Assembly (NCBI GenBank): GCA_030602845.1
Contig: JAUVYZ010000046.1
Location: forward strand, 1 to 10,059
From: Phycisphaerae bacterium
Lineage (GTDB): Bacteria > Planctomycetota > Phycisphaerae > Sedimentisphaerales > Anaerobacaceae
DNA length: 10,059 nucleotides
Direction: 5' to 3'
The position numbers were made by a program, and so were the translations under genes. Positions 7,503 to 10,059 of this stretch are shown in pieces. The notes under the pieces were generated by a model that was not told the DNA's origin, did no database searches, and worked only from the letters and a program-made list of their open reading frames with translations. Every line of letters starts with the position of its first letter. The first letter of the stretch is position 1.

Positions 7503-7544
7503 CCAAAATCGTAAATCGTCAATTGGAAATAGTAAATCTAAAAT
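7503..7544. repeat. Degenerate heptanucleotide tandem array, consensus NNNAAAT
   Basis: Six consecutive 7-base units can be read: CCAAAAT, CGTAAAT, CGTCAAT, TGGAAAT, AGTAAAT and CTAAAAT. Each ends in AAT with A usually before it, and the phase is kept without indels. Arrays of variable heptads in non-coding DNA are known from cyanobacteria (STRR-type repeats) and occur elsewhere. AT-richness alone could produce part of the pattern. Confidence 0.5.
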
Positions 7545-7556
7545 CCCTTTTTTCCC

Positions 7557-7585
7557 TTGCCTTTTACGGTCTTTTACGCTATTCT
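7557..7585 (+). promoter_or_regulatory. Weak candidate promoter for the protease gene
   Basis: TTGCCT (7557-7562) and TATTCT (7580-7585) are separated by 17 bases, and each matches the sigma70 consensus at four of six positions. Transcription from here would start near 7592 and carry the whole foldable segment at 7669-7755 in the leader of the protease mRNA. The match is poor enough to arise by chance. Confidence 0.2.
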
Positions 7586-7662
7586 ATCTAACCAAATACG
7601 GAAACATCAGGGTGTGGAGAACTTCAGCGAAATAGGCGAGATTTTTTAGTCAACATTGTCTA

Positions 7663-7765
7663 AGTCAGAAACGCTTTCATCTATGGATAGATGGCTTACT
7701 TCTTGGCTTCAGCCCCACCGCCACGGCGGCGCTATCAATAAGAGGGAAGGCGTTTTATACAGACT
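7663..7765 (+). ncRNA. Candidate structured mRNA leader of the protease gene
   Basis: A 10-bp helix with one G-U pair closes the element: AAACGCTTTC (7669-7678) with GAAGGCGTTT (7746-7755). AGTC (7663-7666) and GACT (7762-7765) could add an outer helix. Inside are a perfect hairpin ATCTA-TGGA-TAGAT (7679-7692), a helix CTTA (7695-7698) with TAAG (7739-7742), and two hairpins within it, GGC-TTCA-GCC (7705-7714) and CCGC-CACG-GCGG (7718-7729). All helices are compatible with one another, giving a multibranched fold that ends about 30 bases before the Shine-Dalgarno sequence. That position suits a cis-regulatory RNA such as a riboswitch. I do not recognise a known class. Pairings are seen directly; the role is inference. 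Confidence 0.45.
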
Positions 7766-7798
7766 GCATAACCATCTTTAGTCGAAAGGAGAAATGAA

Positions 7799-10059
7799 AT
7801 GAGATCCAAACAATTACTTAAATGTTTCATCACCGCCACATTAACCCTTGCATTATATGGCTGCGCAGAGAGATTAACTCTCTTTGAGCCATCACCTCAA
7901 CGTAAAATTATGCTCCAGTCGCGTATATTTACGCCAAAAGCCGGGGTAGAGAAGCAATTGATAGAAAAGTTAAAAATAACACCACGAAAGAAAGTTCACG
8001 CTATGGTTCAATTCAATAAGAGATTGTCTCTCGAAGAACACAAATTTCTTAAAGACTCCGGTATTTTAATCCAAAGATATTTAGGGGATACGACATATGA
8101 AGTTTCCTTCCCGAAGGGCACCATCATAGATAAAGGGAAACTAAGAAAAATGGTCCGATGGTCAGGAATGTATAAACCACAAGACAAGCTCAGACCTTTA
8201 CTGGCTAAAAGACAATTCTACGACTGGGCTATAGACGAGGCCACCGGAAAAGTGAAATTGCTGGTCCAGTTCTTCCCTGACATCGATAAAAATACCATAT
8301 CAAAAGACTTGGCATCCCTTGGCTTAAAAGGGAAACGACACGGCGCGAATAATTCTTGGGCTGTTTTGGCAGACAAGGACCAAATAGAGAAAATTATTAT
8401 GCTGGATTCCGTAAAAAGTGTCCAACAGGGCCCTATACCCTTTCTTCCACTTAACGATGGGGGACGCCGGGTCGCGAACAGCAATGAAGCTCAACAACAA
8501 ACGTACAATAACCCGCAGCCTGGTTTCAACAAGGTCAGTGGTAATGGTTTCCAGATTGGCATTTGTGATAGTGGAGTGGATGAAAACCACCATGACTTCA
8601 ATGATATTACAGTCACGGGTGTTGCGGGAGCATCCCGTGTTTATAATCAGAGAGGCGGATGTGGCAGCCATGGTACACATGTCGCATCTATCGCAGCGGG
8701 AAATGGTTTTAACAGTGAAAACAATGGTCTTCCTTCTTTTAGTCTCCGAGGACATGCACCAAGAGCAGAAATTGGTGATTATCCAATGTTCAACGGCCAT
8801 GTTCAATCTTATTATGATGCCATTGTCAATGACGGCACAGATGTCACAAATCATTCTTATGTGCAAACCCTTGGTTGTGATTATGATCTTGAAGCACAAA
8901 GCCTCGATGAGATTATTCGTGGCGATGCGACCGACGGTAACGGCAACCCGATACCTGCAAGGCCGCAAGTTTGGGCAGCCGGAAATAATGGTGTTTTTGC
9001 ACAAAATGGGGGGAACGCAGAAGGCTACTATAGTGTTTTCAACTCCGCCAAAAATACTATAAGTGTAGGCGGACTAGACACCATTGATAGGCGGCTTTAT
9101 AAGAAAACTAGTTTGGGGCCAACACTTGATGGGCGAATTAAGCCAGACATAGTGGCACCGGGGTGTATAGATCAAATTGCGGTTCCAAGGGTAGGCATAC
9201 AGGCAGCAAACTGTGGTACTCAAGGATACACTGGCAAGTGTGGAACCTCTATGGCTGCGCCAGTGGTCTCTGGAATTATTGCCCTTATGATGGAGCAGTT
9301 CCAGGATACATACGGGAATCTTCCCGATTATCCCTCAACCTATAAGGCCATGTTGATACACAGCGCAATAGACATGGTTAAAACTGAGGCCTTCGCAACA
9401 AGAGAGTTTGATAACCCTGATACCACCGACCCTGTTTTGTATCATGCGGGTCCGGATTTTGCAACCGGATATGGTCTTGTTGATGCTGAAGGGGCACGCG
9501 ATTTGGTAACACAACAGAATCGTTGGAAAGAAGCATCTATAAATTCGACCGGAACAAACCGAACCTGGTGCAGTTCAGTACCGGAGGGTTCCAAAGAAAT
9601 TAAAGTAGTCATCGCCTGGGACGACGAACCGGGCAGCACAACTACTGCCGAAACGACTTCGAAACTTGTGAACGACCTGGACTTGGAACTTATCGACCCA
9701 GATGGGAATAAATATCTACCCTGGACACTGGATCCATTGCCATTGACCGCCATTCCTGGAGATGGCGCTCAAGACCCAATTCAGTCTGCCGATGTTGACC
9801 CAGCCTACAGAGGTGTTGATCATCGTAATAATGTTGAAATGGTCAGCGTTTGTCTTCCCAAAGCTGGCGTATGGAAGGCAAAAGTAAAAGGATTTAGTCT
9901 TCCCATTGGTAATGCGCAACCCTACAGTTTGGTTTCTTCCCATGACATAATAAGATGTTTTTTTATACTCCCTCCTATCTTCAGAGAATATCGTGCGATC
10001 TATAAAAGTCCCCCTGATCCCCCTTGGGTTTATGACATACCACGCATTATCCCAGACAT
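7799..10059 (+). CDS. Lipoprotein subtilisin-like serine protease (S8, KP-43-like), 3' end outside window
   Basis: This is a secreted, probably lipid-anchored endopeptidase. The frame is open for 753 codons to the window edge. A short basic N-terminus and hydrophobic stretch lead to a lipobox-like LYGC with Cys22 as the likely lipidated residue. Residues ~65-212 hold two related propeptide-like segments (KVHAMVQF at 65-72, KVKLLVQF at 151-158). The S8 domain has Asp257 in GICDSGVD, His291 in GSHGTHVAS, oxyanion-hole Asn396 in AAGNNG and Ser484 in GTSMAAP, so it should be active. A beta-sandwich (about 565-715) with VNDLDLELIDPDG around residue 625 resembles the C-terminal domain of KP-43-type alkaline proteases. 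Residues after ~715 (from HDIIRCFF) do not look like that domain and continue out of the window. Start at ATG 7799 is set by AAGGAG seven bases upstream; an ATG at 7794 in another frame gives only ATG-AAA-TGA and overlaps it. The preceding leader is strongly structured. Lipidation is less sure than protease identity. Confidence 0.9.
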   Translation, partial: MRSKQLLKCFITATLTLALYGCAERLTLFEPSPQRKIMLQSRIFTPKAGVEKQLIEKLKITPRKKVHAMVQFNKRLSLEEHKFLKDSGILIQRYLGDTTYEVSFPKGTIIDKGKLRKMVRWSGMYKPQDKLRPLLAKRQFYDWAIDEATGKVKLLVQFFPDIDKNTISKDLASLGLKGKRHGANNSWAVLADKDQIEKIIMLDSVKSVQQGPIPFLPLNDGGRRVANSNEAQQQTYNNPQPGFNKVSGNGFQIGICDSGVDENHHDFNDITVTGVAGASRVYNQRGGCGSHGTHVASIAAGNGFNSENNGLPSFSLRGHAPRAEIGDYPMFNGHVQSYYDAIVNDGTDVTNHSYVQTLGCDYDLEAQSLDEIIRGDATDGNGNPIPARPQVWAAGNNGVFAQNGGNAEGYYSVFNSAKNTISVGGLDTIDRRLYKKTSLGPTLDGRIKPDIVAPGCIDQIAVPRVGIQAANCGTQGYTGKCGTSMAAPVVSGIIALMMEQFQDTYGNLPDYPSTYKAMLIHSAIDMVKTEAFATREFDNPDTTDPVLYHAGPDFATGYGLVDAEGARDLVTQQNRWKEASINSTGTNRTWCSSVPEGSKEIKVVIAWDDEPGSTTTAETTSKLVNDLDLELIDPDGNKYLPWTLDPLPLTAIPGDGAQDPIQSADVDPAYRGVDHRNNVEMVSVCLPKAGVWKAKVKGFSLPIGNAQPYSLVSSHDIIRCFFILPPIFREYRAIYKSPPDPPWVYDIPRIIPD

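Larger units (their letters stand above)
7372..7798. other. Intergenic region with a REP-like palindrome, a heptad array and a structured leader
   Basis: There is no convincing gene in these 427 bases. From left to right they hold a REP-like palindrome (7461-7498), a degenerate heptanucleotide array (7503-7544), a weak possible promoter (7557-7585), a highly foldable segment (7669-7755) and the Shine-Dalgarno sequence of the protease gene (AAGGAG at 7786-7791). No rho-independent terminator is evident after the transporter stop at 7371. Confidence 0.7.

Noticed and set aside
7414..7635. Open frame of 73 codons beginning MTFTGK
   Set aside because: It runs through the REP-like palindrome and the heptad array; the Arg/Gly-rich segment is translated repeat, and there is no ribosome binding site.
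7663..7765. Known c-di-GMP-I (GEMM) or SAM-type riboswitch
   Set aside because: The conserved core motifs of those classes are absent, and the CTATCAATAAGAGGG stretch is on the wrong side of the fold for a SAM-I aptamer.
8324..9062. Overlapping open frames of 226 codons (minus) and 214 codons (plus) inside the protease region
   Set aside because: The third frame carries the intact subtilisin catalytic motifs through the same stretch; these are shadows.
1..10059. CRISPR arrays, tRNA or rRNA genes, insertion sequences
   Set aside because: No regularly spaced repeats, no tRNA-like or rRNA-like stretches and no transposase reading frame could be found on either strand.

Overview
The window looks like the chromosome of an anaerobic bacterium. 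The main evidence is a formate dehydrogenase / NADH-dehydrogenase-like flavoprotein operon that depends on many iron-sulfur clusters. A secreted KP-43-type subtilisin and a dispersed palindromic repeat with a short heptad array are also present. The style (large lipoprotein protease, NuoF-GltD fusion) would suit an anaerobic planctomycete or a similar sediment lineage, but that assignment is impression only; no rRNA or tRNA is present to fix it.

Left two thirds, minus strand (about 6250 down to 1): one operon transcribed right to left. A good sigma70-type promoter (TTGACT, 16 bp, TACAAT, at 6247-6220) is followed by a NuoE-like [2Fe-2S] subunit, then a 1035-residue fusion of a NuoF-like NADH/FMN subunit with a GltD/NfnB-like FAD/NAD(P) module, then a molybdopterin formate dehydrogenase alpha subunit with a NuoG-like iron-sulfur N-terminus that runs off the left edge. 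NuoE and the fusion overlap by 4 bp; the fusion and the alpha subunit are 13 bp apart. Together they should couple formate and CO2 to pyridine nucleotides. The extra GltD-like module supplies a second flavin and second nucleotide site, which makes an NADP-linked or electron-bifurcating enzyme a reasonable hypothesis.

Middle, plus strand (6502-7371): an AT-rich DMT/EamA-type transporter. Its reading frame starts at an ATG at 6502 but meets an in-frame TAG at 6568-6570, right at the end of the first membrane helix; the remaining nine helices are intact. It is either a recent pseudogene, a gene restarted at TTG 6613, or a sequence error.

Intergenic 7372-7798: a REP-like palindrome (ATTGC...GCAAT), an adjacent six-unit degenerate heptanucleotide array, and then a compact, strongly foldable segment (10-bp closing helix with several internal hairpins) directly upstream of the next gene, a candidate structured mRNA leader of no class I recognise.

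Right end, plus strand (7799 to the edge): a large lipoprotein subtilase with two related propeptide-like segments, a complete S8 catalytic set (Asp257, His291, Asn396, Ser484) and a KP-43-like beta-sandwich. The frame is still open at the window end.
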